In this document: positions 1-8,794 of the stretch, piece after piece
Layout of the letters: each line of letters starts with the position of its first letter
Numbering within the stretch: position 1 is the stretch's first letter
NCBI GenBank assembly: GCA_038238915.1
Contig: JBBSFH010000036.1
Coordinates: 1 to 15,081, forward strand
Length of the DNA: 15,081 nucleotides
Reading direction: 5' to 3'
Source: JAVVHE01 sp038238915
Lineage (GTDB): Bacteria > Pseudomonadota > Alphaproteobacteria > Sphingomonadales > Sphingomonadaceae
Program-made: the position numbers and the translations under genes
The notes under the pieces: model-generated
Told to the model about the DNA's origin: nothing
The model's database searches: none
Seen by the model: only the letters and a program-made list of their open reading frames with translations

Positions 1-189
1 GACGTGTCCGCTTATCCGCGGATCACTTCAGCCCCGACCACAGCGTCACCCAGCCTCGCCCCCGATACCCTTGCGGTTCCCGAACCCGCGGCGTTCGGCG
101 CGCTCGCAGCAGGCATCGGCCTGCTCGCAATCGGGCGCCGCAACTCGGCTCGAAGCTTGCGCACGGTGGCTCAAAACACGTCTCGCTGA
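1..189 (+). CDS. C-terminal end of a PEP-CTERM sorting-domain protein (5' truncated by window edge)
   Basis: The frame is open from base 1 to a TGA at 187-189, so only the last 62 residues of a larger gene are visible. They contain VPEPAAFGALAAGIGLLAIGRR: a Pro-Glu-Pro motif, one hydrophobic membrane segment, then a basic stretch. This is the tripartite layout of the PEP-CTERM signal, which the exosortase system (EpsH/XrtA type) recognises to process and export exopolysaccharide-associated surface proteins. About 15 residues follow the Arg-Arg, slightly longer than usual, so the original end may have been altered by the decayed DNA that begins right after the stop. The functional domain of the protein lies outside the window and cannot be named. 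Confidence 0.72.
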   Translation, partial: DVSAYPRITSAPTTASPSLAPDTLAVPEPAAFGALAAGIGLLAIGRRNSARSLRTVAQNTSR

Positions 190-192
190 ACA

Positions 193-294
193 GCCCTGGT
201 TGGCGTTGCGGCTCACGGCGGGCTTGCCTTTATGGGTGCGCGGTCCGGTTGACTGCTCCAACGGTCGCCAGCGCTTGACCACTTCCGCCTGCTT
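193..294 (-). pseudogene. Remnant of a short conserved 'STGPRT' protein
   Basis: The minus strand here reads KRWRPLEQSTGPRT, then HKGKPAVSRNANQG. This matches my memory of a small proteobacterial protein of unknown function with the pattern STGPRTxEGKAxxxRNAxxGG, often found near mobile DNA. No start codon with a ribosome binding site is visible. Just after the NQG the expected downstream sequence is lost, and the frame runs antisense through the PEP-CTERM gene. The piece abuts the stop of that gene within a few bases, so one edge of the decayed insertion probably lies near base 190. Function is unknown; the family match is from memory, not from a search. Confidence 0.45.
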
Positions 295-368
295 GGCCGC
301 CGCTCCGGAGTCCAACCGTTCGCCACGCTCCGCTTCCAAAACTCTGTTCGGCCACGTCGGGGAACAGG

Positions 369-554
369 CTTTTTTAAAACGCTGGCAGCTGTCGGGTGCG
401 CCTTGAGGTGCGTGGCGTCGATCATCAGCCGGTCGGGCTTGCCACCTTTGGCCTGCCAAGATGCGGTTGAACACGCCGAGCCTGCTCCAGCGAATGAAGC
501 GATTACAGATCGTCTTGTGCGGGCCGTAGCCTCGGGCGCATCGCGCCAGTGTTT
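369..554 (-). pseudogene. Decayed IS5-family transposase fragment with two frameshifts
   Basis: Three pieces of a DDE transposase of the IS5 group read in order on the minus strand but in alternating frames. Around 534-554 is KHWRDAP. From about 533 to 465, one frame over, is GYGPHKTICNRFIRW followed by SRLGVFNRILA. From about 452 to 369, back in the first frame, is AKGGKPDRLMIDATHLKAH followed by PTAASVLKK. In intact relatives RWRDAPxxYGPHKTxYNR and DxTHxKAHRTA belong to one continuous protein, and the first catalytic Asp is in the MIDATHLKAH block. The first shift fits loss of one C in a C-run near 535; the second lies near 452-466. The N-terminus, the later catalytic Asp and Glu and both terminal repeats are missing, so it is not functional. 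Confidence 0.75.
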
Positions 555-617
555 GGTCCCGTAGTGTAGTGCTGCGCTGGTCGCACCAGAGCAGCGTAGG
601 CGGCTTGCGAGTCGGGG

Positions 618-740
618 CACTGCCACGAAACCGGTTCCGTCGAGGATGCGGAGGAGGCGGGAAACACTGGATTGGTGGATGCCGATCTCGGCACCGACCT
701 CCGCTGCGCTGAGCGAACCCGGCGCCACCTGCACCACCAA
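618..740 (-). pseudogene. Fragment of a winged helix-turn-helix reading frame
   Basis: The minus strand encodes SLSAAEVGAEIGIHQSSVSR followed by LLRILDGTGFVAV. This has the shape of a DNA-binding winged helix: a scaffold helix, a turn at Gly-Ile, a recognition helix QSSVSRLLRIL and the start of a wing. IclR-, MarR- and HipA/YjjJ-type proteins all carry similar N-termini, so the family is not decided. The frame is open back to the stop codon of pbpC at 789-791 but has no convincing start, and after about 615 it runs into the transposase remnant. It is best read as a truncated gene piece trapped between pbpC and the decayed element. Confidence 0.35.
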
Positions 741-788
741 AGGCCCAGGATAGCGGCTCCGCCCGATGTATAGGAGGGATCTTCGCGG

Positions 789-2879
789 TTACCGGACGCT
801 GACGCGGGCACGATCCAGAGAACGCCCGCCTGCATCGGTCAGCGCGAAGCGATGCACACCGGGCCGGGGAATCCAGACGCGCTCGGAATAGGGGGCACCA
901 TCGACCGACAGGCGGTCGCCCACGCGCGCGCCGTCGACCCGCAGCGCGAGCTTCTGGAGTTTGGACGGGATATCGGGATCGAGCGCGATGACCGTGCCAT
1001 CGGCGGGGCTGACGATCCGGGGCGGACGTGTCTGCGGCGGAGCAAGCGCCACCTCGGCGAGTGCCGAGCCGGGCAGGAACAGCTCGTCGCGTGGCGGCTC
1101 GATGGCGGGGCGGAAGCGCACGGGAGTGCGGACGAGACCCGGCGGAAGCACGGGTGCGGGGGGAGGCGCGGGATGAAGCGCGAGCATGATCTCGCGCCAG
1201 GCGGGGGCCGCACCGGTCACGCCCGAAACTCCCGCCATGCTGTCGCCCTCGAAATTGCCTACCCAGACTGCCACGGTGAAACGCGTGCTGAAGCCGATGC
1301 ACCAATTGTCGCGCATCGCCTTCGAGGTGCCGGTCTTGACCGCCGCCCAGAACGGCAAGGACAATGCATTGTCTGTGCCGAAGGTCGATTCGCGCGCGGC
1401 CGGATCGGCGAGGATATCGGCAACGATCGCCGCCGCGCCGGGGCTGAATACACGCGCGCCTGCCGGGACGGGACCAGGGGTCAGCCGGAGGGGGGACGCG
1501 ATGCCGCCACGGGCGAGCGCGCGGTAAGCGGCCGCCTGTTCGAGAAGAGTGACTTCGGCCGATCCGAGCGCGAGACTGTAGCCATAATATTCGCCCTCCT
1601 CGTTGATGTGCGCGTAACCGGCATCGCTTAGCGCATCGCGGAAGTCGTCAACGCCGGTTAGCACCAGCGCGCGCACTGCGGGCACGTTGAGGCTGTTGCC
1701 GAGCGCCGAGCGGACGCTGACGGGCCCCCGGAAGCGGCGGTCATAATCCTGTGGAACGTAGAGACCGCTCGCGGTCTCGAGATGCGCCGGGCTGTCGTCG
1801 AGCAGCGAGGCGGCAGTCAAACGGCGGCGATCAAGCGCGAGCGCGTAGAGGAAGGGCTTGAGTGTTGAACCCGCCTGGCGCGGCGCGTCCGCCCCGTCGA
1901 CGGCGCCCGCGCGGCTGTTGGGGCCAGCCGAGGCGACATAGGCGAGCACCTCGCCCGTGGCATTGTCCACCACCACCGCCGCCCCATCCCGCGCGTTCGA
2001 CGGATCGAGCGCGGCGAGGCGGCGCGCCAGCGCCTGCGTCGCGATCGCCTGGATGCCCGCATCAAGCGTGGTACGCAGCGTCCGCATCCCCGGCCGGAGC
2101 AACCGCACGGCAAGCTGCGGCGCGAGATCGGGCGCGTTCGAAGGCACCGGCACCAGCAACATCGCGTCGACGGCGGCAAGGGCGGTGGCGCAGTCTGCCG
2201 CCCCCGCGCGCCGCGCGACCGAGCAGGCTCGGGCGCGGAGCTGCTCGGGCTTTGCGCGTGGCGAGGGAAAGAGCGCGACATAGGCCGCCGCCTCCGGCAC
2301 CGTCAGACCCGCGGGGGCGCGATCGAACAGCGCGCGCGCCGACGCGTCTACACCCGCGAGTTCGCCGCGCGTCGAGGCGAGGTTGAGGTAGGCCTCGAGG
2401 ATCTGCGGCTTGCTCCAGCGGCGTTCGATCACGAGCGCCGCGCGCGCCTGCACGATCTTGGCGAGCAGACCGCGCCCGCGCCCGGTCTTGAGTTCGGGCG
2501 CGGCGAGCCCCGCGAGCTGCATGGTGATCGTGCTCGCCCCGCGTGGCGGGCCGCCGCGCAGCCGGTCGCGCAGCGCGCCGCCGATGGCGGCCCAATCGAC
2601 GCCCGAATGGCGGTAGAAGCGGTGATCCTCGGCGGCAATCAGCGCGCGCGGAAGCGCGGGCGAGATGGCGGCAAGCGGGGTCCAGTCACCGCGGCGCGCG
2701 CCCAGATCAGTCCGCACGCGGCCAAGCTCGCGGCCGTCACGGTCGAGCAGGATCGCGTCCGACGGCGTCCAGGCGGCGCGCACCTCGGCGAAAGCGGGCA
2801 TGGGCGGCGGCGCGGTGCGGAGCGCCAGCCACACCAGCGCAAGCCATCCGAGCGCGGCCGCCCAGCGAGCCCGTGTCAT
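789..2879 (-). CDS. pbpC: Penicillin-binding protein 1C (bifunctional glycosyltransferase/transpeptidase)
   Basis: The 696-residue product is a class A penicillin-binding protein that polymerises lipid II and cross-links peptidoglycan in the periplasm. A single membrane anchor lies at residues 5-21. The family-51 glycosyltransferase domain (about 45-215) has AAEDHRFY with catalytic Glu84, GASTITMQLAG at 114-124 and EAYLN with Glu162. The transpeptidase domain (about 295-570) keeps all three motifs: S338-TLK, S396-LN and K515-TG. The stretch YVPQDYDRRFRGPVSVRSAL is typical of PBP1C. The last 90 residues form the PBP1C-specific C-terminal beta domain, so the protein is full length. Its ATG overlaps the upstream macroglobulin stop as ATGA, implying translational coupling. 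This pairing is the standard one for bacterial alpha-2-macroglobulins. Confidence 0.96.
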   Translation of the reverse strand: MTRARWAAALGWLALVWLALRTAPPPMPAFAEVRAAWTPSDAILLDRDGRELGRVRTDLGARRGDWTPLAAISPALPRALIAAEDHRFYRHSGVDWAAIGGALRDRLRGGPPRGASTITMQLAGLAAPELKTGRGRGLLAKIVQARAALVIERRWSKPQILEAYLNLASTRGELAGVDASARALFDRAPAGLTVPEAAAYVALFPSPRAKPEQLRARACSVARRAGAADCATALAAVDAMLLVPVPSNAPDLAPQLAVRLLRPGMRTLRTTLDAGIQAIATQALARRLAALDPSNARDGAAVVVDNATGEVLAYVASAGPNSRAGAVDGADAPRQAGSTLKPFLYALALDRRRLTAASLLDDSPAHLETASGLYVPQDYDRRFRGPVSVRSALGNSLNVPAVRALVLTGVDDFRDALSDAGYAHINEEGEYYGYSLALGSAEVTLLEQAAAYRALARGGIASPLRLTPGPVPAGARVFSPGAAAIVADILADPAARESTFGTDNALSLPFWAAVKTGTSKAMRDNWCIGFSTRFTVAVWVGNFEGDSMAGVSGVTGAAPAWREIMLALHPAPPPAPVLPPGLVRTPVRFRPAIEPPRDELFLPGSALAEVALAPPQTRPPRIVSPADGTVIALDPDIPSKLQKLALRVDGARVGDRLSVDGAPYSERVWIPRPGVHRFALTDAGGRSLDRARVSVR

Positions 2880-5800
2880 GGCAGCACCGTGATCGGTGCG
2901 TTGGGAAGGAGCGCGATCATGCCGGGCACGTACATCGCCTCGACCCGGGTCGGCGGCAGCGCGAACGTGCCCGGCGTGCCCAGGCGCAAGGTGTATTCAT
3001 ACGCGATCGGTCCGCGCGGGGCGGAATCGAACCACGCGCGCGCGGCCTCCTGCTTGCGTTCAACGAAGGCTGGGGCCGGGCCGGGGAGCGGCTTGCCGCT
3101 CGCCTGATCGAGCAGCACCGAACGGCCACCAAGCCCGCCGCCGAGGATGGTCGCGCCCGCAGGGACGGGATCGTCGATCACGGTCCAGTTGGCGTCCGCG
3201 CGCGCGGCGACATCGATGCGGATGCGCATCACGTCGCCGCGATGCCATTCGCCCGCCTGAGCTTGCGACACGGGGGTGATCGTGCGCCGGACGGTGTAGC
3301 CGCTGGTGTAGGGCTGTCGGAGCAGCACGGCGGCGCGGGCGAGGATCGTCGCCCAGGGTGCGCCGGTGCCGCGCTGCGTAAGCACGAGGGGCACCTGCCC
3401 CGCCCAGGCGAGCGCAACCGCCCCCGGCGCGTTTGGAGCGCGCATCGCATCGGGCATGGGCTCGGGCAAGCCACCGTCGGCGATCCCCGGTGCAGGCGAG
3501 GTCGCGGGCGGCGCGGCGCGGCTCCAGTCGACCACGCGCGTCTGCGGCCCGAGCGCGAGCATGGTTTGACCCGACACGGGTTCGCGTTCGAAGCGCGCGC
3601 TGAATTTGCCGAGTGCGATCGTTGCCAGCGCGTTGGCGACCGTCGTGTCCCACGCGCCCCGGCGCGTGCGCGCGACCAGCCCGCGCGCGACGCGGGGCAC
3701 GTCCTGTGCCCAGTCGGACCGCGTAGCGGTCGCCATCAGGATGCGCGCGGCGGTCGTATCGGGCGAACCGAGCAGCCACCACATCGCGTCCGCGCGCGTG
3801 GGCGCGAAAGCGGTGCCCTGGCTGTCGAGCCGCGCCCGCAGCGCTGCGGAGGCGCGCGTGGATTCGTCCCGCGCGCCGAGCCGGGTGGCGCCGTCGAGCC
3901 AATCGGCGACCACCGATGTCGGCCAGGCGCCCAGATCGGCGGCGACCGTGCCCAGCATGTCCGGCGATGCCTCCCCCGCCCGCGCTAGCGCCGCGATCGC
4001 CGCAACGCGCCGGATACCAAGATCGCCCGCGAGGTTCGCCCGGCCGATGATGCCGACGCCCTTCTCGGCGACAAGCACGTTCCCGTGGCTCCGTCCGCCA
4101 CCGCCGACGAGCGCCTTCAACCCGCCCACTATTCGAGCGCGCGGCGCATCGGGGATCGCCCAGACCATTTCCGCCGATAGGGTGAGAACATATGCCGTCA
4201 GCGAATCATCGCCCGCGATCCAGTCCGCCGGGAAGAAGCGGATGAGGCCGTTCTCATCCAGATACCGGGGCAGCACAGCCATCGCATGGTCCCACATTGC
4301 GCGGTCGCCGAGGATGACCGCGCGGCTGACCGTCTGCTCGAAGCAATCATAGGGGTAATCCCGCGCGTAAGCCTTGGCACCTTCCATCGACCCCGCGAGC
4401 CTGGGCGCGAGGCTGACGACGATTCCGCCACGACCGGGCAGCGCATCGGCGGGCGGGGCGGTTGGCAGCGTCGTTTCGCCTTTGACCTGGACGAGCGTCG
4501 CCTGGAGCGTCTGGACGGGCACGGCAGCGGCGACCGTCTGCGTCACCTCCACCGCGTCCGAAGCCCCAGCCGCCGCCGCCTCGAAGCGCCAGCGGACCGC
4601 GCCCTCGTCCGCGGGCGCGCGCACTCGCCAGACCACACGGCGTGCCTGTCCGGGCTCGAGATCGACCGTCAGCGCGGGCAGCGGCCCGCCTGCGATACCG
4701 CTGACGCGCGCGCGCATCGCATGGTCACTCGTGTTTCGCGCGGTAACTTCGGCCAGGTAGCTGTCCCCCGTCCGCACGAGCGGCGGCAGGCCGGGGAGCA
4801 GGATCAGATCCTGCGTCGTCACCACACGCGCCGCGCCAATGCCGAACAGGTCGGGCCCTGCGGTTGCGACCGCGACCACGCGAAAGCTCGAGAGCGAATC
4901 GTTGAGTGGCACCGCCACGCGCGCGCGGCCGACTGCATCGAGCGGCACGCGCCCGCGCCACAGCAGCAGCGGCTTGAAGTCCGCGCGCGGCTGAGCACCG
5001 AGCGCTCCACCGCCGCCGCCTGCGGGCACCGCCTTCTTGCCGTAGTGTCGCTTGCCGACCACCTGCGTCTGCGCGGTCGACCACTGCACCATGACGGGCC
5101 GTTCGGCCATCATCGTCGTGAGCACGTCCCAGCTGTCGTTGGGCTTCATGTCGAGCAGTGCCTCATCGACCGCAGCCACCGCGACCTCGGCCGAGCGCGG
5201 TGCGCCGCCGCCGGGCGCGGTCACCACGATCCCGACATCCGCGGTCTGCCGGACCTTGTAGCGCTCGGCCGCGGGCTGGACGTGGACCCGGAGCCGGTGC
5301 TCGTCCCAGCCGACGCGGATATGCGCGATGCCGAGACGATAGCTGGGTTTGGCTAGGTCTACCAACGCGGTGGGCGCGGCCGCCTCGCGGCTCAGCCATG
5401 GCAAGTCCCATTTTCGCGCTAGCTCGGCCAACCACAGCCGCCAGCCCGCGATGCGCCCGCGCACCGCCATGACCGAGACATACACGTTGGGAGAATAGCC
5501 GCGCCTCATCGGCACTTCGATGACCGGCTGGCGGCCCGAAAGCTCGGTCACGAAGCTGTCCATCACTCCGTCGCGCATCACCGTCACGAGCGCGCGGGCG
5601 CTGCGGAACGGCATGCGGACCTGGAAGCGCGCGGTCTCGCCGATCGCGTATTCGGGCCGCTCGGGCAGCAGGTCCATGCGGTCGCCATTGTCGCCGCCGA
5701 ACCACCAGTCATCGTCGCCCGCCACATAGAGCGTGGTGGACGCGCGCGCCTCGCGTCCGGCACTGTCCTTCGTGATTGCCAGCGCAATCACCTCACCCGA

Positions 5801-8794
5801 GACGCCGGGTTCGAGGCGGCACTCGGCAAGGCCGTGATCGTCAGTCGTTTCGTCGCACGCAGCGTCGAGTTTCCTCGTATCGACACTGTTGTCGTAGGCG
5901 TAAAAGCCACCGATCAGCCGTTTGCGGTAGCTCAGCGTTTCGCGGCTGTAGAGCTGAACGTGGACGGGCTGACCACGGACAGGACGGTTCTGCAGATCAA
6001 GGACGACGATCTTCAGCCGCGCATCGTCCTTCTTCATCAGCCAGCCATCGGTGCGCAGGCCCAGACGCACCGCCGCCGGATCGACCGGCACGCGCGCCGA
6101 GGCGGTGCGCCGCTCGCCGTTGGCATCGTTATAATCCATCTCGGCGACGAGCTCGGATGGCCCGTCGATCGTCCCCACCGGCGCATCGGCCCGTGCCGCT
6201 CCGTTTGCGTCGAGGCCGAGCGGGATGACCGAGGCGCGCACCGCCGAGCCCGCGCGCGAAGCCGAGGCGGCCTCTCCGTCGCTCGCATCCTCCTCGTCCC
6301 CGTCATTCTGGGGGACGATGCCCTGGACGATCTTGTCGGCGGTCCAGGTGAAATCGGGATAGTCCGGCAGATCGATCGCTCGTGGCTTGACGCGCGAGCG
6401 GATCGTCACCGCCGCGCCGCTCGCCGCGCCGCCGCTGTAATAGGTAAGGCTGAGGTCGAGTGGCACCGATCTGGGCGCGACCTGCGGCTTTTTGGGTCCG
6501 CTCACCGTCGCGCGCATCGTGGGCAGGCGGTATTCCTCAACCTGAAACGCGCCGAGCGTCTTGGGCTCGGGGATTCCCGGCCCAGCCAACGACACCTGAT
6601 ACTCGCCAAGCGCGGCCTCTTTGGGCGTGGTCCATTGCGCTAGACCGATGCCGTCGCGCCCGATGGTGATCGGCTGACGATAGGCCGCGTCCGAACCGGT
6701 GTGGCGGATCGTTAGCGTGCCCTGTCCGATCCCGGCTGAAGGGTAGCCAATCCCCGCGTCGGAGGTGGTGCGCAGGATCGCCTTCAGGTGCACCGTCTCG
6801 CCCGCGCGCAGCAGCGTCCGGTCGAAGACCGCAGTCCCGGGGGCGCGATCGAAACCGTAGCCGGCGGGCAGGTGGAAGTCTCCGGTCGCGATCCCCTTGT
6901 TCCAGCTGGTCAGCGTGAAGCTATAATCCTCGCCCAACCGCGCGCTCACCATCAGGGGATGAGTTTCGGCGTTTTGGCATCCTTGATAGCCGCCCGGCTC
7001 GGGCAACCCTTCGCCGATCATCGCGCGGCCCTGACCATCCGTCACCGCCTGCGCCAGCACCGATCCGTCGCAGCTGTCGGTCACCGTAACGCGCGCGCCC
7101 ACCATGGGCTCGGCATCGTGCAGCCGCGTTACCCACGCGATCGATCGGCCCTTGCCCCAGGCGAAATGGACCGAAAGGTCGGTTACCAACGCCCCCGTCG
7201 CCACATAGCGCGTTCGCCCGCGCCCCAGCAGCGCCGAGCCTAGCCGGGGCGAGGCAAGCTCGACCACGTAGAAGCCCGGCCTTCTAAGCGGAATGCCGAC
7301 CACCTCGAATGTGCGCGCGCCGCCGGGCTTGGGGACGCTCAGGCCCGAGGCCGGAGCGCCGGGCGCGATCAACGGTGCCTGACGTGTCGTCTCGATCGCG
7401 CGCGTCTTGACGCGGCGGCCGTTCACGACTGCGGTGTCGTCGTCATCCTCTTCCGCCGCCGACCCCGCGATCGGCTCGTGGATGAACGTCCGCTCCTCGG
7501 CCTTGTCGAGTCGCCGCAGCCAGCCGGCGACTTGCCCGTCGGCACCGTCCACCCGCAGCGCGCGGCCCGCGACCGCCGCGATGCGGCCGCCGACCGATGG
7601 CTCGACGTTGCGCATCGTGACCGGCAACACCGCGCCCTCGAGCAATTCGAGGATCCCGAAGGTGCCCGCGAACTTCACCAGCGGTGGTGCTTCGTCGGTT
7701 CGCACCGCCAGCGGAAAGCGCGCGGCGTTGGCGAGCGGTCGGCCCGCATCGTCGGTCAGCGCCGCAGGGAGCGCGATCCGGTAGGCGGTCCGCTCACGCA
7801 ACGGCGGCGCGAACTCGATACCGTCTACGAAGCGCGGCTTCTTCTCGAACGGTTTGGGCGCGAACGACTTGCCGTCCGGAGCGACCAGCCGGATCCGCGA
7901 CGCCTGATCCGCGGCAAGCTGCCCAGTGAAATTGAGCGTGAACCCTTCCACCGGTGAGCACCCCGACGCAGCGTTGACCCGGCTGCACGAGAAGCGCGCG
8001 GTGAAGGCGGGACGAACCTTGATCTCGATCCGCTTTTCCACACTCGCCAGCAGGCCCGAAGGCGAGCGGATGTTCGCCCCCCAGATCAGGCTCACCCGCC
8101 CGCCCGGCGGTAGCGCCCGGCGGCAACGGCCCAGAAACAGCGTGAGCTTGCGGCCCGGCTGCTCATCCCCTGCGTAGCGCGGCTTCTTGATCCCTGCCTT
8201 TTCGAGCAGTCCGCGCAGCGGATAGCTGTTACCCGCGCCCGCGCGGAGGCGCATGGCCTCGGCCTGGGGAATGGGGTCGAACGGGACCGCCTCGCCCAGC
8301 CCTTCGATCACACAGCGCGCGCCCACCGCCACCGATTGCGGCGTCGCGGGCGCGTTCAGCGCCAGCGCGAAGACCTGATCCTCCTCCGCACGCTGGCCGT
8401 CCCCCTCCGGGATGACTTCCACTATGCTCGGCCCGCCAGTATCGAAGTCGAAGGCCTGCGGCCCGCTGACCGATTCGCCCGAGAGCGCCTTCAGCCCGGA
8501 CTTGAGGGCAAAGCGGCACCGCACCCCGCCCGGCAACGGCGACGCGAAATCAAACGCCCATTCGCGCGTATCGACCCAACGGCCTTGGCCTGCCCCGCAC
8601 ACCCCGGATGCGGGCGCGGGAGCGCGCGGGTCGCCGAGCTCAACCATTGCGGAGGAGAAGCGCAAGCGAACCTGCTCGGCGCCGGGGGCGGACCCCTCGG
8701 GACTGAACAGCACGACTCGCGGCGGCCCGTCCGACGCTCCTGTAGCGAGCGCGAACAGGGCGGCGGCGAATGGAGCGAAGCGGGTGACGCGCAT
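2876..8794 (-). CDS. yfhM: Bacterial alpha-2-macroglobulin (thioester-containing protease trap)
   Basis: A 1972-residue giant of the ECAM/YfhM family. The family traps proteases: cleavage of a bait region exposes a thioester that bonds covalently to the attacker. Visible are an N-terminal signal peptide (FAPFAAALFALATGA), a long array of macroglobulin beta domains, a bait-region domain near 1035-1200, the A2M core from FKPLLLWRGRVPLD near 1271, and the thioester domain with YPYDCFEQ. The Cys1484-Phe-Glu-Gln1487 thioester motif is intact, unlike in E. coli YfaS. I see no lipobox Cys, so it is probably soluble in the periplasm rather than a lipoprotein. I start at the ATG at 8794, which puts the signal peptide first; an in-frame ATG at 8830 would add 12 residues (1984 in all). 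It is cotranscribed with pbpC by a 4-base overlap. Two acidic stretches (about 448-453 and 830-844) are unusual. Confidence 0.93.
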   Translation of the reverse strand: MRVTRFAPFAAALFALATGASDGPPRVVLFSPEGSAPGAEQVRLRFSSAMVELGDPRAPAPASGVCGAGQGRWVDTREWAFDFASPLPGGVRCRFALKSGLKALSGESVSGPQAFDFDTGGPSIVEVIPEGDGQRAEEDQVFALALNAPATPQSVAVGARCVIEGLGEAVPFDPIPQAEAMRLRAGAGNSYPLRGLLEKAGIKKPRYAGDEQPGRKLTLFLGRCRRALPPGGRVSLIWGANIRSPSGLLASVEKRIEIKVRPAFTARFSCSRVNAASGCSPVEGFTLNFTGQLAADQASRIRLVAPDGKSFAPKPFEKKPRFVDGIEFAPPLRERTAYRIALPAALTDDAGRPLANAARFPLAVRTDEAPPLVKFAGTFGILELLEGAVLPVTMRNVEPSVGGRIAAVAGRALRVDGADGQVAGWLRRLDKAEERTFIHEPIAGSAAEEDDDDTAVVNGRRVKTRAIETTRQAPLIAPGAPASGLSVPKPGGARTFEVVGIPLRRPGFYVVELASPRLGSALLGRGRTRYVATGALVTDLSVHFAWGKGRSIAWVTRLHDAEPMVGARVTVTDSCDGSVLAQAVTDGQGRAMIGEGLPEPGGYQGCQNAETHPLMVSARLGEDYSFTLTSWNKGIATGDFHLPAGYGFDRAPGTAVFDRTLLRAGETVHLKAILRTTSDAGIGYPSAGIGQGTLTIRHTGSDAAYRQPITIGRDGIGLAQWTTPKEAALGEYQVSLAGPGIPEPKTLGAFQVEEYRLPTMRATVSGPKKPQVAPRSVPLDLSLTYYSGGAASGAAVTIRSRVKPRAIDLPDYPDFTWTADKIVQGIVPQNDGDEEDASDGEAASASRAGSAVRASVIPLGLDANGAARADAPVGTIDGPSELVAEMDYNDANGERRTASARVPVDPAAVRLGLRTDGWLMKKDDARLKIVVLDLQNRPVRGQPVHVQLYSRETLSYRKRLIGGFYAYDNSVDTRKLDAACDETTDDHGLAECRLEPGVSGEVIALAITKDSAGREARASTTLYVAGDDDWWFGGDNGDRMDLLPERPEYAIGETARFQVRMPFRSARALVTVMRDGVMDSFVTELSGRQPVIEVPMRRGYSPNVYVSVMAVRGRIAGWRLWLAELARKWDLPWLSREAAAPTALVDLAKPSYRLGIAHIRVGWDEHRLRVHVQPAAERYKVRQTADVGIVVTAPGGGAPRSAEVAVAAVDEALLDMKPNDSWDVLTTMMAERPVMVQWSTAQTQVVGKRHYGKKAVPAGGGGGALGAQPRADFKPLLLWRGRVPLDAVGRARVAVPLNDSLSSFRVVAVATAGPDLFGIGAARVVTTQDLILLPGLPPLVRTGDSYLAEVTARNTSDHAMRARVSGIAGGPLPALTVDLEPGQARRVVWRVRAPADEGAVRWRFEAAAAGASDAVEVTQTVAAAVPVQTLQATLVQVKGETTLPTAPPADALPGRGGIVVSLAPRLAGSMEGAKAYARDYPYDCFEQTVSRAVILGDRAMWDHAMAVLPRYLDENGLIRFFPADWIAGDDSLTAYVLTLSAEMVWAIPDAPRARIVGGLKALVGGGGRSHGNVLVAEKGVGIIGRANLAGDLGIRRVAAIAALARAGEASPDMLGTVAADLGAWPTSVVADWLDGATRLGARDESTRASAALRARLDSQGTAFAPTRADAMWWLLGSPDTTAARILMATATRSDWAQDVPRVARGLVARTRRGAWDTTVANALATIALGKFSARFEREPVSGQTMLALGPQTRVVDWSRAAPPATSPAPGIADGGLPEPMPDAMRAPNAPGAVALAWAGQVPLVLTQRGTGAPWATILARAAVLLRQPYTSGYTVRRTITPVSQAQAGEWHRGDVMRIRIDVAARADANWTVIDDPVPAGATILGGGLGGRSVLLDQASGKPLPGPAPAFVERKQEAARAWFDSAPRGPIAYEYTLRLGTPGTFALPPTRVEAMYVPGMIALLPNAPITVLP

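Noticed and set aside
46..1305. Minus-strand open frame of 419 codons spanning the pbpC 3' end and the decayed region
   Set aside because: It joins a pbpC shadow to fragments of two unrelated relics. Only short parts, about 465-533 and 193-294, are meaningful, and those are reported separately.
2543..3988. Long plus-strand open frame (481 codons) opposite the pbpC/macroglobulin junction
   Set aside because: It is antisense to two well-supported genes, is extremely Arg-rich and has no recognisable domain; open antisense frames are expected in GC-rich DNA.
4286..5356. Plus-strand open frame of 356 codons inside the macroglobulin gene
   Set aside because: Antisense shadow of the bait and thioester regions; its His/Arg-rich composition is an artefact of complementary codons.
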